Below are positions 9,241 to 18,649 of a DNA stretch of 35,251 bases, piece after piece. The translations under genes were made by a program, and so were the position numbers. This stretch comes from Fragilaria crotonensis (lineage: Eukaryota > Bacillariophyta > Fragilariophyceae > Fragilariales > Fragilariaceae), in contig JAKSYS010000651.1 of NCBI GenBank assembly GCA_022925895.1, positions 1-35,251 of the forward strand. The letters run 5' to 3'. Numbering within the stretch: position 1 is the first letter of the stretch; each line of letters opens with the position of its first letter. The notes beneath the pieces are model-generated. The model was not told the DNA's origin. It ran no database searches and worked only from the letters and a program-made list of their open reading frames with translations.

Positions 9241-10041
9241 TTGACAACTCTCCCAGCAACAATCCACAAGCCAACCCCCCAGGAACCTGTGGACAAATAT
9301 CTTCCAGAACCTCAGTCTCTCAAAGCTGTCCTCAAACTTGATGATAATGTCCGCAATGCTTGGCTACATGCAATCAAAATGGAAATCAAGAACCTCATTG
9401 ACCATGATACCTTCATCCTTGGACAAACTCCACACAAAGATGAACTCATTATCCCAGTAAAACTTGTGCTCAAAGCAAAACAAACTGCAACTGGAAAACT
9501 TGACAAACTAAAAGCTCGCCTTGTCGCCCGTGGCGACCTGGAGAAACGTCTCCTGAAAAGAGTCAAAGCCATCAACCAACAACGACTCCTTGAACAACGT
9601 CAAGAAATTGCTGAATCTACCAATTCACCTGGCACTCCAAAACCTATACCTGTTGAACCACTCATGTATGAAGACACCTGGTCACCCTGTGCATCTGCAA
9701 GAGGGGTCAAACTCTTCATTGCAACCATCTGTGCATCCAGAAGAAGTGTCAAGAGTGCTGACTTCATTGGTGCCTACCTCCAAGCCAAAGTTATTGGCCG
9801 CCACTTTGTGAAACTGCCATTGGAATACGCCTATCACTTCCCTGAATACGCTAAATTCTTTGGCTCTCCAATGTTACTGAACAAAGGAATCTACGGTCTC
9901 GTCTACTCTGGCAAATATTGGAACATTGAATTTTCGGAATGGCTCTACTCCCAAGGCTTTATCAATCTCCTTCCGAACCGTCTTATTTTGTCCGATCGAC
10001 AAACACAATCAATGGCTCCGTCTCCTATTTTTCGTCGATGA
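9241..10041 (+). CDS. Retroelement Pol, reverse transcriptase N-terminal part
   Basis: The frame encodes the copia reverse transcriptase fingers and palm: KARLVARGD near 9510, the stretch before the first catalytic Asp, then SADFIGAYLQA near 9755 with the catalytic Asp, and GIYGLVYSGKYW near 9890. The first 10 codons are probably not native, because the linker upstream is coding in another frame. Near 9960 the conserved sequence moves to a second frame (SPSEPS) and near 10015 to a third, so this frame is only the first part of the enzyme. Confidence 0.85.
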   Translation: MTTLPATIHKPTPQEPVDKYLPEPQSLKAVLKLDDNVRNAWLHAIKMEIKNLIDHDTFILGQTPHKDELIIPVKLVLKAKQTATGKLDKLKARLVARGDLEKRLLKRVKAINQQRLLEQRQEIAESTNSPGTPKPIPVEPLMYEDTWSPCASARGVKLFIATICASRRSVKSADFIGAYLQAKVIGRHFVKLPLEYAYHFPEYAKFFGSPMLLNKGIYGLVYSGKYWNIEFSEWLYSQGFINLLPNRLILSDRQTQSMAPSPIFRR

Positions 10042-10555
10042 TATGCTCTACGCTGGAAGCAACGATTCCATCGAAAAACAATTTGAAGATTCCGTCCGCA
10101 ATCGCTTCGATGTCAAATTCCTCGGACCTGCGCAATGGTTCCTCCAAATGCGTATCCACAAACACTCCGACTCAAGCTATACTCTGGATCAACACCGCTA
10201 CGTTTTGAATACTCTCCAACGTTATGACCCGAATTCCGAATTCCCCGAACGCGATACCCCCTTTCCTCCCGACTACACCTTCAGCAAGGATAACCGCCCC
10301 GTAACCGCCCCTGACGTCACCCTCGTCGAACACAAGCAACAACGCCTTCCCTTCCGCTCTGCCGTCTGCACTCTCCTCTACCTTGCATACAATACAAGAG
10401 CTGACATCCTATTTGCTGTCTGCAAACTTGCTAAAGCATGCATCTCTCCTGGCATACCTGATTTTCGAGCCCTATCTTGGCTCATCGGCTATCTTCGCCG
10501 CCGCCCTACTACGCTCTCAAATTCTACCCCGATGGCACTTCAAATCCATCTATGA
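9926..10555 (+). CDS. Retroelement Pol, reverse transcriptase C-terminal part
   Basis: This frame encodes the catalytic FVDDML box near 10033 (a FVDD variant of the YxDD motif) followed by the copia thumb and connection region, with a QHRY motif near 10190. The first 30 or so codons overlap the previous frame and are out of register. The end is again out of register: from about 10515 the sequence reads through a short stretch in another frame and then into the RNase H frame. Confidence 0.85.
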   Translation: MNFRNGSTPKALSISFRTVLFCPIDKHNQWLRLLFFVDDMLYAGSNDSIEKQFEDSVRNRFDVKFLGPAQWFLQMRIHKHSDSSYTLDQHRYVLNTLQRYDPNSEFPERDTPFPPDYTFSKDNRPVTAPDVTLVEHKQQRLPFRSAVCTLLYLAYNTRADILFAVCKLAKACISPGIPDFRALSWLIGYLRRRPTTLSNSTPMALQIHL

Positions 10556-11141
10556 CATCTGCCTTCACCATCGTATCCCATACTCCGATCTCACCGTTTT
10601 CTCCGACGCCAGCTGGCAAGACTGCCCTGACACTGGCCGTTCCACTGTTGGATACATGATCTTCTACAATGGTGCCCTCATTGAAGCCAATTCTACAATG
10701 CCTACACCTGTTGCAATGTCTACTTCTGAAGCTGAATACATGGCCGCATGTTCTGCCACAATGGCCACAGCTCACATCCGAATGCTTCTCTACGATATGC
10801 TCTATCTTGGCACCAAACAATGGCGTGAATCAACCCAACGTCTTCCTTCCATACCTGCCATCCTCATGATTGACAATGAAGCCACCGTCCAAATCGCAAA
10901 GAATGGAAAACTCACTCGCAAGACGCGACACATCGAACGCCGCTTCCACTTCGTCCGTCAAGGCCAGCAAGACGGCATTCACCAACTTCATTGGATTCCC
11001 TGTGACTCTCAACTTGCCGACATCCTCACCAAAACCCAACACTCCGGCAAAATCGATCCTCACCTCACCAAGATCTTCTGTGTTCTCCCGACCACATGCT
11101 TTCATCACCGGGACCAGAGATCTGATCCAAGAGGGTGTTAG
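10383..11141 (+). CDS. Retroelement Pol, RNase H domain
   Basis: The copia-type RNase H motifs are present: FSDASWQD with the first Asp near 10600, STSEAEYMA with the Glu near 10725, and IDNEAT with a further Asp near 10870. LADILTK near 11015 is typical of the end of copia Pol. Only the part from about 10545 on is in register. The stop at 11139-11141 lies in the first bases of the 3' LTR. Confidence 0.85.
   Translation: MHTIQELTSYLLSANLLKHASLLAYLIFEPYLGSSAIFAAALLRSQILPRWHFKSIYDICLHHRIPYSDLTVFSDASWQDCPDTGRSTVGYMIFYNGALIEANSTMPTPVAMSTSEAEYMAACSATMATAHIRMLLYDMLYLGTKQWRESTQRLPSIPAILMIDNEATVQIAKNGKLTRKTRHIERRFHFVRQGQQDGIHQLHWIPCDSQLADILTKTQHSGKIDPHLTKIFCVLPTTCFHHRDQRSDPRGC
11124..11135 (+). other. 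Probable polypurine tract
   Basis: The purine-rich sequence CCAAGAGGG ends directly before the TG of the 3' LTR, where plus-strand priming occurs in LTR elements. It is short and interrupted, so the exact extent is uncertain. Confidence 0.55.
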
Positions 11142-11723
11142 GAATCTACCGTCACTCTGTCACACTGTCTCTCGTCTTACTGTAAGGTTAAATACCATAC
11201 GGTAATACAATAGACAGTCCATTATTTTCTTAGTCTGTCCGTGACCCGTTCCGTAGAATGCTACGGATCAGAACCTGGTACTACCGGTCTGCAACACAAA
11301 ACTATTTGAATTTACTTCCTATGTAATTCAAATCATGAGTGTTGTTGATAACTTCAACAACACTCTTTTACTATGGACAACACTTCCCAAACACCACTCA
11401 GGAAGTGGGACTAAGACAACACTTCATTTGTGAGACTCCAACTAATGTTGCAAGTCTCACCTTCATTTCATTCCAATTCATCTTATAATTTCCACAAACC
11501 AAAAACAGTAAAGGCCTTTACTAGTTAGCATCTACATTTCTACATCCTTGTATCAACAAATCTACCGCCATGGTGTATGTCTACAAAACACCATCGCCCA
11601 AAGCTGGACGATCCGTCAGGTTCGCTTCCTCACCCGTCAAGTCCAACGTTAGACTTCTGGGTCCTACTAACCTTAAGTCTACCGTCGGCCAGTACTCGTG
11701 TACCGATCACACGAACACTGTCA
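11136..11723 (+). repeat. 3' long terminal repeat
   Basis: This 588-bp copy matches the 5' LTR except for one substitution and one missing C. It repeats the in-LTR start codon at 11570. Here the frame reads 51 LTR codons, then runs three codons into host DNA and stops at TGA near 11729. Confidence 0.95.
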
Positions 11724-11728
11724 TTTTA
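11724..11728. repeat. Target-site duplication, right copy
   Basis: The five bases TTTTA follow the 3' LTR. The window starts with TA directly before the 5' LTR, which fits the last two bases of the same 5-bp duplication; the other three lie outside the window. Confidence 0.6.
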
Positions 11729-12358
11729 TGATACCGGTTCAGTACAAGTACTAGTACCAGGGTAGTCACTGATGATGTGTGTATCGGGTACTAGTATCGG
11801 GTATTGCGCCTTGGGAGCTTGGGAGTGTGAACTGTGAACGGAAAACGACAGTACAAATACGCAGTACTACAGTAGACAGTCGACTTTCCGAGTCACGGAC
11901 AGTACTCTATTACGAAGTACTCGAGTACGACATATGTTCATACCAACAAGACAATTTGTATGCATACACGTGTACGTCGTACACCTGAGACCGACATATG
12001 CTGTACTGCAAGCTTGGTACTGTAGTACTCGTACTTGACACTGCCACTACAGTACTCAACATTGCACAGAGCAACGTATCGATACGGAAGCGCTTGGGTG
12101 CCACGGCTCCAACGTCACGTGTGTAATCCCATCTCCCTTCGGCGTTAGACCTACTTCTCAGATAGACTAGACGTATGCGTCTACAATAATGTGAAAAGAG
12201 AAACCGCGAGATGAGTCGCGTCAGCACTCAAGTTTTACGCGGTGTCCAGTTACTCAGAGCCCCACAGGTCGAATATTTATACTGGTCCCCGACGTCACAT
12301 AATCAGTCTCTTTGTTTAGTTTTCAGCCAGATAAGGAACATCATAAAGGAGAAGCACC
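11729..12358. other. Non-coding, rich in GTAC and AGTACT
   Basis: No gene is supported. The stretch has many copies of GTAC within short palindromes such as AGTACT. It lies between the retrotransposon and the 3' end of the Elf1 gene, so it may hold that gene's polyadenylation region. Confidence 0.6.
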
Positions 12359-12959
12359 TCAATCTTCGTCATCGTCCTCATCATCATCATCCGAATCATC
12401 CAACCCCAGGGCACTGTAGTCGGCTGATTTCTCCGTTGCAGGTGTTGTCTTCGTTGCTGCGGCCTTGCTCTTGAGACCCGACGCTTCAGGAATGTCGTCG
12501 TCATCATCATCATCGTCGTCGTACTGTTGTGGGAGTGAGGGATCGGCGTCATTTCCTTTCGCTCGTGTACCACCAGCTGCTGCTTCGCAATCATCCAACC
12601 ATTCACTAAAGACATCAATGGGTTCGTGTAAATGATGTATGGGCATTTGATAACTGGCACCGCACAACCGACAATCCAATTTTCCCACTCCCACCTTGAG
12701 ATCCATTTTGCATTCTACCACATTGTCGTTGGCACAAAATGGACATTTGAACTGTTTTGCCAAGGTCGTGCGCTTTTTGGTTTGTACCTGTTGACGTACG
12801 TGAGAGTGAACAAAAGTGAGTCCATGTTTCCAATCACAACTACAGCAGAAACAAACGACAAGTGTCGCAGCAAAGGGTCATCTTCTGGTTAAGCCAGCAG
12901 AAAGAGGATGTCAGAGGATAACAACAACGTACAGGAGCTTTCTTGGCACGCCGACCCAT
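12359..12959 (-). CDS. ELF1: Transcription elongation factor Elf1 (ELOF1) homologue, two exons
   Basis: Elf1 is a small zinc-ribbon protein that travels with RNA polymerase II in the nucleus and helps passage through chromatin and DNA damage. Exon 1 is 12933-12959 and exon 2 is 12359-12787; the 145-bp intron has GT and AG ends and joins in phase 0, giving 151 residues. The N-terminus is the family's basic patch (MGRRAKKAP). The zinc ribbon follows, with CPFC and CRLCG supplying the four Cys, then the conserved EPIDVFSEW stretch. The C-terminal half is a Ser-, Ala- and Asp-rich tail with a run of nine Asp and a final acidic patch; acidic tails are common in fungal and algal members. The gene is intact. 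Confidence 0.93.
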
Positions 12960-13283
12960 TGTAAGACCTCTGTTGTTGTTTGTTATCTATGCGAGAACAC
13001 GGGAATGGTATGAATAGCACTCCTCTTCAAGTGATGAGTACATCAGTACTCTACCGGTAGTACCGGTAATACTGCCTTGCACTTTGCACACAGCATACCG
13101 TACTGCACCAGTGCATCTCCATCACGACGGTAGGGCTTACTACGGTATTTATGTTCCTGTACGTACGGTAGTTCTACGTCAGTACAAGATGCAACAACGG
13201 TTTCAGCGAAACAGACGACCATCAAGTGTGTGGTGCGTGTCGTGAAAACGCACTGGAAGTGAGCATTGTTCTTATCCCCAGAT

Positions 13284-13317
13284 ATCCTACTATATTATAA
13301 ATCCTACTATATTATAA
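13284..13317. repeat. Tandem duplication of a 17-bp AT-rich unit
   Basis: Two exact copies of ATCCTACTATATTATAA stand head to tail. Confidence 0.9.
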
Positions 13318-13324
13318 ATTAATT

Positions 13325-13357
13325 GTGTGCGTGTGTGCGTGTGTGCGTGTGTGCGTC
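13325..13357. repeat. Microsatellite, 8-bp unit TGTGTGCG, four copies
   Basis: The unit TGTGTGCG is repeated four times without error and then decays into TCTG. Confidence 0.9.
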
Positions 13358-13742
13358 TGTTACGGAGTATGACCACTCTGGGGTACTGGATCAAATGTTG
13401 CACTGTTACGTGGATTACATGTACTACAGGTCTACAGTACATAAACGGACGGTAATTTATGTTGAAACGACAGTGTGTTACGTTACTGAACTACAATACT
13501 GTACGAATTCAAAGTTACTGGATGGAATACTCATTGAATTTGCTGTGAACAGGTTGCTTGACAAATGCTACTGTAAAATATACCGTGCGATGAACTGCAA
13601 TACTGGGGCATGATAAGTACCAGGTACCTGGTACTGTACTTCATGAAGTTTCCTACGTGGGTACCATGGTACTGCATACTGTAGGGGAAAAAGTAGTGAT
13701 ACGGAGTACGACCAGGTTGGGGGTACTGTACGTCCAGTTTCC

Positions 13743-14690
13743 TGGGACATCCGGAAAATCGTGTCGTTGAGGACGTGGAGGACAGAATTATGGAGCAATG
13801 CAATCAAATGACCGAATTATTAAAACTACAAAATAGCTCGAAAAATGATGTGTCATTTGGATGGAAGATAGAACAGACACGCTGACAAAGAATGAAAGTT
13901 ATAGACATATTCAAACACGAAAGGTATTTTAAATCATTCTATGGAAAACGGTTATCGAAATATCAAATTATTACAATGTAGGCCGGCGCGCGAAGAGCTT
14001 GGCAGGCGCGTAACTCTTGATTCATCGGTCGGCCGGCGCGCAACGGCGAAAAGTTCAATATAAATCCCGGTTCATGTTTTCGGTTCATTGAGAATCCCGG
14101 TTCATTTTCCGGTTCATTAAAATCCCGGTTCATTTTTTGGTTCATTAAGAATCCCGATTCATTCTTTCGGTCATTTAGAATACGGTTATTTTTGGTTAAT
14201 TAAGAATCCCGCTTCTATTCTTTGGTCATAAGGAGTCCCGGTTCATTAACTGTATTCAAGAGAATCCGGTTCATCAAACCGTGTTCATCAAAAATCCGGT
14301 TCATCATAATCGGTTCATCGAAAATCCGGTTCATCAAAATCGGTTCATCGAAAATCTGGTTCATCGAAATCGGTTCAATGGAAATCGTGTTCGGAGCGAT
14401 GTCCATACATGCAAACTTGAGTTTGTGGCCGGCCGGCGCAGAAGTATTATTGTCGCCTTCCATCTTCTGATGACGTTATATGATCGTTATTAATATGCGT
14501 TAACGACAAAATTTTTTCTTTAGGTGTCTGTGCCTATGATAGGCGGGGAAAATCAATGAGTATGACACAGGAGCTCTGCCTGGCATCGTACAGTACCCTT
14601 GTACGGTTTCCGCCATGCTCCCGACAAGAATTACTCGTATCCCCAAAAACTTCGAAATGTTTGGGTTAACCCGGAATTCCGGATGTCCCA
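13743..14690. mobile_element. Possible non-autonomous DNA transposon, 948 bp
   Basis: TGGGACATCCGGAA at 13743 is present as an exact inverted copy ending at 14690. The enclosed DNA differs from its surroundings: three GGCCGGC-type GC-rich motifs, a run of CGGTTCAT-containing repeats, and no coding capacity. No target-site duplication is visible, so the inverted pair could be chance. Confidence 0.35.
14060..14390. repeat. Tandem repeats of a CGGTTCAT unit; 30-bp period at 14287-14385
   Basis: The first part repeats AATCCCGGTTCATT at irregular spacing. The second part is a regular 30-bp array in which AAAATCCGGTTCATCA and AATCGGTTCATCG alternate, three copies with few changes. Read on the minus strand, the regular part gives a 10-residue repeat beginning MNRIFDEP. 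The frame is short, without a supported gene around it, so coding is unlikely. Confidence 0.8.
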
Positions 14691-14919
14691 GTAGTAGACA
14701 CTCCGATCAAATGTGAGGCACCCACTAGTCATTTATATGAAATAGAGCTGGAGTGCTTGAGGAATCCAGAGCACATACTCTACCGCGTCATTGTCAACTT
14801 TATCAGTTCTTCATTCTACTGCTCGGAGGACACTGTGAACCGACAATGATGTGCTGACCTTCCTAACTTCATCGACACGACAACCTTCTCTCATTTCGGT
14901 TTTTCCAAGATCATAAAGG

Positions 14920-17121
14920 ATGACAGAATCCTTTGAAGATTGCGTCGCACACTTGATGATCATGATGGAGGAGGTAAAGCGGAATCTTTCAGCATCTCCT
15001 CAAGATCATATTCTGCAACTGGACGCCATGATGGGTCGATTAGACTACTTACGTCGCCAGCACCTCGACCATCTCGACGATGAAGTGAAACGAGACATGT
15101 ATTATAATTGCCATTACAAAGTGCAAAACGTGGCGCGGCTTGTTTTGGACCGAACGGTTGAGTCATCTGCTACTGACAAGACAGTTTTCGATGATAACGT
15201 TCCAGGACAAGCGGCAGTGGCACGAATTGCGGAATTGAATTTACTGATTTGCACCACAACGTTGATGGGAGCGGATCGCGACGAAGGGCTTTCCGAACAA
15301 AATGTATCCGAACTTATTACTTTGTATTCCAATTATCAAAGACAAGTACTCCGACAACGTGCGAAACCGGCAATTGCACATTTGGCGAGTTGGCGAAAAA
15401 GCGATTTACAACAACGACAGGCTCTCACGGAGGAACACGATGATGATGATGAAGCCATTACACAGCCGCACTCGCATGCACTGACATTCGTGCTGGGACA
15501 CGCCAGTGCCTTGATTCATCCGTTGCAACAGTGGAACGAGGCGTTACCACCAGAATCAGCGACTTCCCGCTTATGCACAACGTCGATTCAGATACTTCAT
15601 GAGCAAACATCAATTCTCGTCAAGAGTGTTTGTGACTGGTTTCTGCAAGATAAGAATGTTGATCAATGGATGCAACAGCAGCAACTGCAACACCAAATGG
15701 CATGTAAGGTAGACTTGCCCGAACTCGATGTCCTCGTCGAAGAAATGGCGTTCTGTTGTCAAGTCATGGCGCGTTATACTGCCTTAATTGCCGATTCATC
15801 CCAAGCCACATCGAATAGTACTATTCAACAAGAAATATTACCGGAATGGACATGGAAGTACGCAGCGCTCGAACGATTTTTAGGAGTGCAGCAGCTCCAA
15901 TCGGCGTTGGAATTGGCCGCTCCGGTTGACATTGTCATTGGTTCAAACATTCAAGTACCGTCAGTGGTGGAGGATGCACAATATCTAAGCACCCGAGCTC
16001 TTGATCGAGCCATGTCGACACGGAACTCGCAAGCCATGGGTACAGTGGCGCATTCTCTGTCTCATGATGTATGGTCGACTGACGGAGGTGGTGTCTACCA
16101 AGCGCTGTTGGACCGGAGGGGGTGCTATTCCACCATTCTCGAGACGCCCAAAACGAAGGGCAAACCGTCGATAGCGTCAACACCAAAGAGTGGCGATTTT
16201 GCTTCGGCACTACTGGATGCACTCGATCAAGATTTAAAAACGACCAAAGCGCCACCATCGGGCTCTTTATCGGGTGGGTTTCTGGGGTCTCTCGTGATGG
16301 GCGCAGAGGGCCTGCAGATTCGTCTGGACACCCAACTGTGTGCTATGAATGGCATTTACGCTGCGTCAACGGCATGTCAATCACTGGTCGAGTCATTGGA
16401 CTCCTGGTTGGAAGAGCAAGAGGACCGCATGATAGGACTGGCTCGCGACGAATTGGTGCGATTTTCGCAGGCCTACAAGGCAATGTTGCAGCAAGAACTT
16501 GTTTTGACTATTGTCGAGTGGTGTGGTTCGCTTGGAGGAGGAGGAGCATCTCTCAAAGGTAAATGTCTGCACGCCTTGAGAGACACTTTCGAACGTGAAG
16601 TCTACCAATTGGATGCCGGTGCCTTTGCAAGCGCCGAGTCAGATGATCGGCTGGAAGCTTCCCTCTTACGTCCGCTGAATGAGTCAATCTTGGTATCAAG
16701 CATCGACAAGTGCGATATTGCAGTGGGGCTCGCAATCTGCCAAGAGCTTTCCAAGCAAATAGCTGACTTGATTGTCGAATGCATTTGGCAGTCGAATATG
16801 CGATTCACCGACTGGGGTTCCATGCTGCTCTCAAAGCAGGTCCGTTTGTTGCAAACGTACATGATGGACCTTCTGAGCGAGGACGCGGCGCCGCACCCCG
16901 TCAGCAACAACAGCATCATTGCACCAACATCTGTTCATCACCAGTGGGAAAGGCTGTCCCAAGTTGTCACCGTTCTCCAACTTGAGCGACCATCCGACTG
17001 GAGTATTTATCAGTCGACATCAGTGCTGACGACTGACGAGTTACGACGGACCATGAGTTTGCGAGTTGACTTTTCACCAGAGGCTATAAATGCCATGTGC
17101 CAGGCACAAAGCAAAAAGTGA
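14920..17121 (+). CDS. COG4: Conserved oligomeric Golgi complex subunit 4 (COG4)
   Basis: COG4 is a core subunit of the eight-subunit COG tether, which captures vesicles recycling Golgi enzymes on the cytosolic face of the Golgi and binds SNAREs and Sly1-type proteins. The gene is one intact exon of 733 residues, close to the usual 750-800. It is almost wholly helical. The clearest family mark is the C-terminus: ARLSQ-type motif (here ERLSQVVTVLQLERPSDW, about residues 680-700), then a Thr-x-Asp/Glu-Leu-Arg stretch and LRVDFSPEAI at the end. The stretch around residues 470-500, with small and Cys residues, also matches the family's middle part. The N-terminal coiled coil is short. The start at 14920 is the first ATG of the frame; the sequence before it has no similar helical content. 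Sly1- or Tip20-like proteins were considered and fit less well. Confidence 0.88.
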   Translation: MTESFEDCVAHLMIMMEEVKRNLSASPQDHILQLDAMMGRLDYLRRQHLDHLDDEVKRDMYYNCHYKVQNVARLVLDRTVESSATDKTVFDDNVPGQAAVARIAELNLLICTTTLMGADRDEGLSEQNVSELITLYSNYQRQVLRQRAKPAIAHLASWRKSDLQQRQALTEEHDDDDEAITQPHSHALTFVLGHASALIHPLQQWNEALPPESATSRLCTTSIQILHEQTSILVKSVCDWFLQDKNVDQWMQQQQLQHQMACKVDLPELDVLVEEMAFCCQVMARYTALIADSSQATSNSTIQQEILPEWTWKYAALERFLGVQQLQSALELAAPVDIVIGSNIQVPSVVEDAQYLSTRALDRAMSTRNSQAMGTVAHSLSHDVWSTDGGGVYQALLDRRGCYSTILETPKTKGKPSIASTPKSGDFASALLDALDQDLKTTKAPPSGSLSGGFLGSLVMGAEGLQIRLDTQLCAMNGIYAASTACQSLVESLDSWLEEQEDRMIGLARDELVRFSQAYKAMLQQELVLTIVEWCGSLGGGGASLKGKCLHALRDTFEREVYQLDAGAFASAESDDRLEASLLRPLNESILVSSIDKCDIAVGLAICQELSKQIADLIVECIWQSNMRFTDWGSMLLSKQVRLLQTYMMDLLSEDAAPHPVSNNSIIAPTSVHHQWERLSQVVTVLQLERPSDWSIYQSTSVLTTDELRRTMSLRVDFSPEAINAMCQAQSKK

Positions 17122-17691
17122 GCCAGGCTGGTAGTTGGGGTAACGAACATAAACCAGTTTTTTTTGGGAAACAAGAATGTTAGTTCCTGAAATGAGTGAG
17201 CGCGAAATGGGCACTCAAGACTTCAGAAGGTCACAAGATATACCAGTACGAAATACTGCACCCACAGTACGGTATCGAATTTGGAAACAAGGCCTCAATG
17301 GTCAACCATCAACCTGCCGTCACCATTCCTAATTCGTGACAACTATACACTCTCATCATTGTTGGACCATCGTCCAACTATTCATCCATCTCTCATGTGC
17401 GATACTCGCTTTTCTGCAAAAGTAGGCCTTGTAGTGATTTTCTTGCCTCGGTCGTGACAACTGAAAACAACAGAAAACAACAATGACACTCTATTCATTT
17501 CGCAGCATACAGCTTCCAGTTTGCGACTGGCTAGGTCCTTTGTGCCCTGCTGATCGAATGAAGTATTTGGCGGTCACGGTGGTAGTATGATCGTAGGTAT
17601 TCCAGTGGCTCGGAGCGTGACAATCGTTGATGACTGCCGTGCTGAACCCACACACACACACACACGCTGCGAAGTGCCACGACGAGTCTCG
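17122..17691. other. Non-coding, 3' of COG4
   Basis: No gene is supported. It holds a T8 run just after the COG4 stop, a 7-bp stem hairpin (GTTGGAC, 17361-17378) and a CA repeat at 17648-17665. Confidence 0.55.
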
Positions 17692-18216
17692 ATGGCAATC
17701 CACCTACATTTTTGCATCATAATTCGCAGCAGGCATTTTTCCACAACAAAGCTCCGTCAATACTTCATATTGCATACCATCATCATGAGGGGCATTAGAA
17801 TCAGCCATGACAGACACGGACGACGAATGTTTTGGAAAAACTTTCACCAGCAGATGAATACTGCAAAAACGAGGTTCTGCCTCAACGACAATGAGCTTCA
17901 CTTCACCAGACGCGTAACTCGCAGTCGCTATCACCCCACCTCCATATACTCACGATTTCAACGACGTTATTTCCCCCGACCAAAACCGGCGGTACCAGGG
18001 CCACAATATTGGTTCAGGACGCCATTGGAAGATACGACCATGTACGGCGTCACCGAAATTAACGTCCTCCAGCACGTCGACCTCCGCGAGCACGCCACTG
18101 AATTCTTCAGCATGAACAAGATTGAAAAGTTATCCACCTACCATGATGGCGCCATGAAAAGCGCCATGTATGAGCCGTGGGACACTCGACCCGTTCAAAG
18201 TTACTCCAATCCATAA
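17692..18216 (+). CDS. Possible mitochondrial protein of unknown function, 174 aa
   Basis: I do not recognise this protein. The frame is open from 17587, but the first part contains translated CA repeat, so I prefer the ATG at 17692. From there the N-terminus is basic and hydrophobic without acidic residues and contains RSRHFSTT, which resembles the cleavage region of a mitochondrial targeting sequence. The middle is very rich in Arg, His and aromatic residues; the C-terminal 70 residues are mixed and look like an ordinary folded segment (from about WFRTPLED on). A mitochondrial ribosomal or respiratory-complex accessory subunit would fit such a composition, but no family motif supports it. 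Undetected introns are possible. Confidence 0.45.
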   Translation: MAIHLHFCIIIRSRHFSTTKLRQYFILHTIIMRGIRISHDRHGRRMFWKNFHQQMNTAKTRFCLNDNELHFTRRVTRSRYHPTSIYSRFQRRYFPRPKPAVPGPQYWFRTPLEDTTMYGVTEINVLQHVDLREHATEFFSMNKIEKLSTYHDGAMKSAMYEPWDTRPVQSYSNP

Positions 18217-18649
18217 TGGACACTCCCATACGAGTGTACCACGAAAAGGGCAAATGACTTTATACAAGGTGATATCCCTGGGACGGGAGCGTAAGCTGAA
18301 TATATGCTTCTTCTCACCGCCTATGCTACATAAAAATGAATAACGCTTAGCTGCTCAACGTTAACAACATTGTCACACGGCTATTACAAGCCACACATGG
18401 ATGGCAAGGAATGACATGTTGCTACCTCACAATGAAAAGGTGCCTGGTTCCGAATCATAACAAGTGGGATATGACGGCCACGTGAAAGGTTAGAGTATCA
18501 GAAGTGCACTTTGGCGTACGTGACACACTCGCACTGCCGTGTCACGTCACAACGAACGTTTCAACTATATCCACCCTCCTAGGAGGGCACGCCTGTCTAG
18601 TAATGTTAGTCACTAGGATGCTACATAATGGAATCCGAACTTTTTTCTG
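18217..18649. other. Non-coding, between convergent genes
   Basis: No gene is supported. A perfect 14-bp palindrome CCCTCCTAGGAGGG lies at 18574-18587, about 65 bp beyond the stop of the minus-strand SAM gene. Confidence 0.55.

Larger units (their letters stand above)
3..11723 (+). mobile_element. Complete Ty1/copia LTR retrotransposon, about 11.7 kb
   Basis: The element is bounded by near-identical direct repeats that start TGTTAGG and end TGTCA. Domains run CCHC gag, DSGA protease, DDE integrase, reverse transcriptase, RNase H; integrase ahead of reverse transcriptase is the Ty1/copia order. The two LTRs differ by one substitution (near 45 versus 11177) and one base of indel (near 119), so insertion was recent. 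It is about twice the length of a typical copia element because roughly 5.3 kb of extra coding sequence lies before gag. The reading frame changes about twenty times, so this copy as written could not make a continuous Gag-Pol. Diatom CoDi-type elements are the likely relatives, but that placement is inference. Confidence 0.95.
12960..14919. other. Long non-coding stretch with several repeats
   Basis: No gene is supported over about 1.96 kb. It holds a CTACCGGTAG palindrome (13051), a 17-bp duplication (13284-13317), an 8-bp microsatellite (13325-13357), GC-rich GGCCGGCGCGC motifs, a 30-bp tandem repeat (about 14280-14385) and a pair of 14-bp inverted repeats at 13743 and 14690. The last 200 bp should hold the COG4 promoter. 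Confidence 0.7.

Noticed and set aside
12616-12833. Second minus-strand frame over the Elf1 gene
   Set aside because: It crosses the intron and is out of register with the zinc ribbon; it is a shadow of the Elf1 exon.
13323-13613. Plus-strand frame of 96 codons
   Set aside because: It begins in the TGTGTGCG microsatellite and has no protein-like composition.
14215-14463. Small minus-strand protein with a MNRIFDEP repeat
   Set aside because: The frame is just a translation of a 30-bp minisatellite; no flanking coding sequence or start context supports it.
17587-17691. Upstream extension of the possible mitochondrial protein
   Set aside because: It includes translated CA repeat and would put acidic residues in front of the targeting-like sequence; the ATG at 17692 is a better start.
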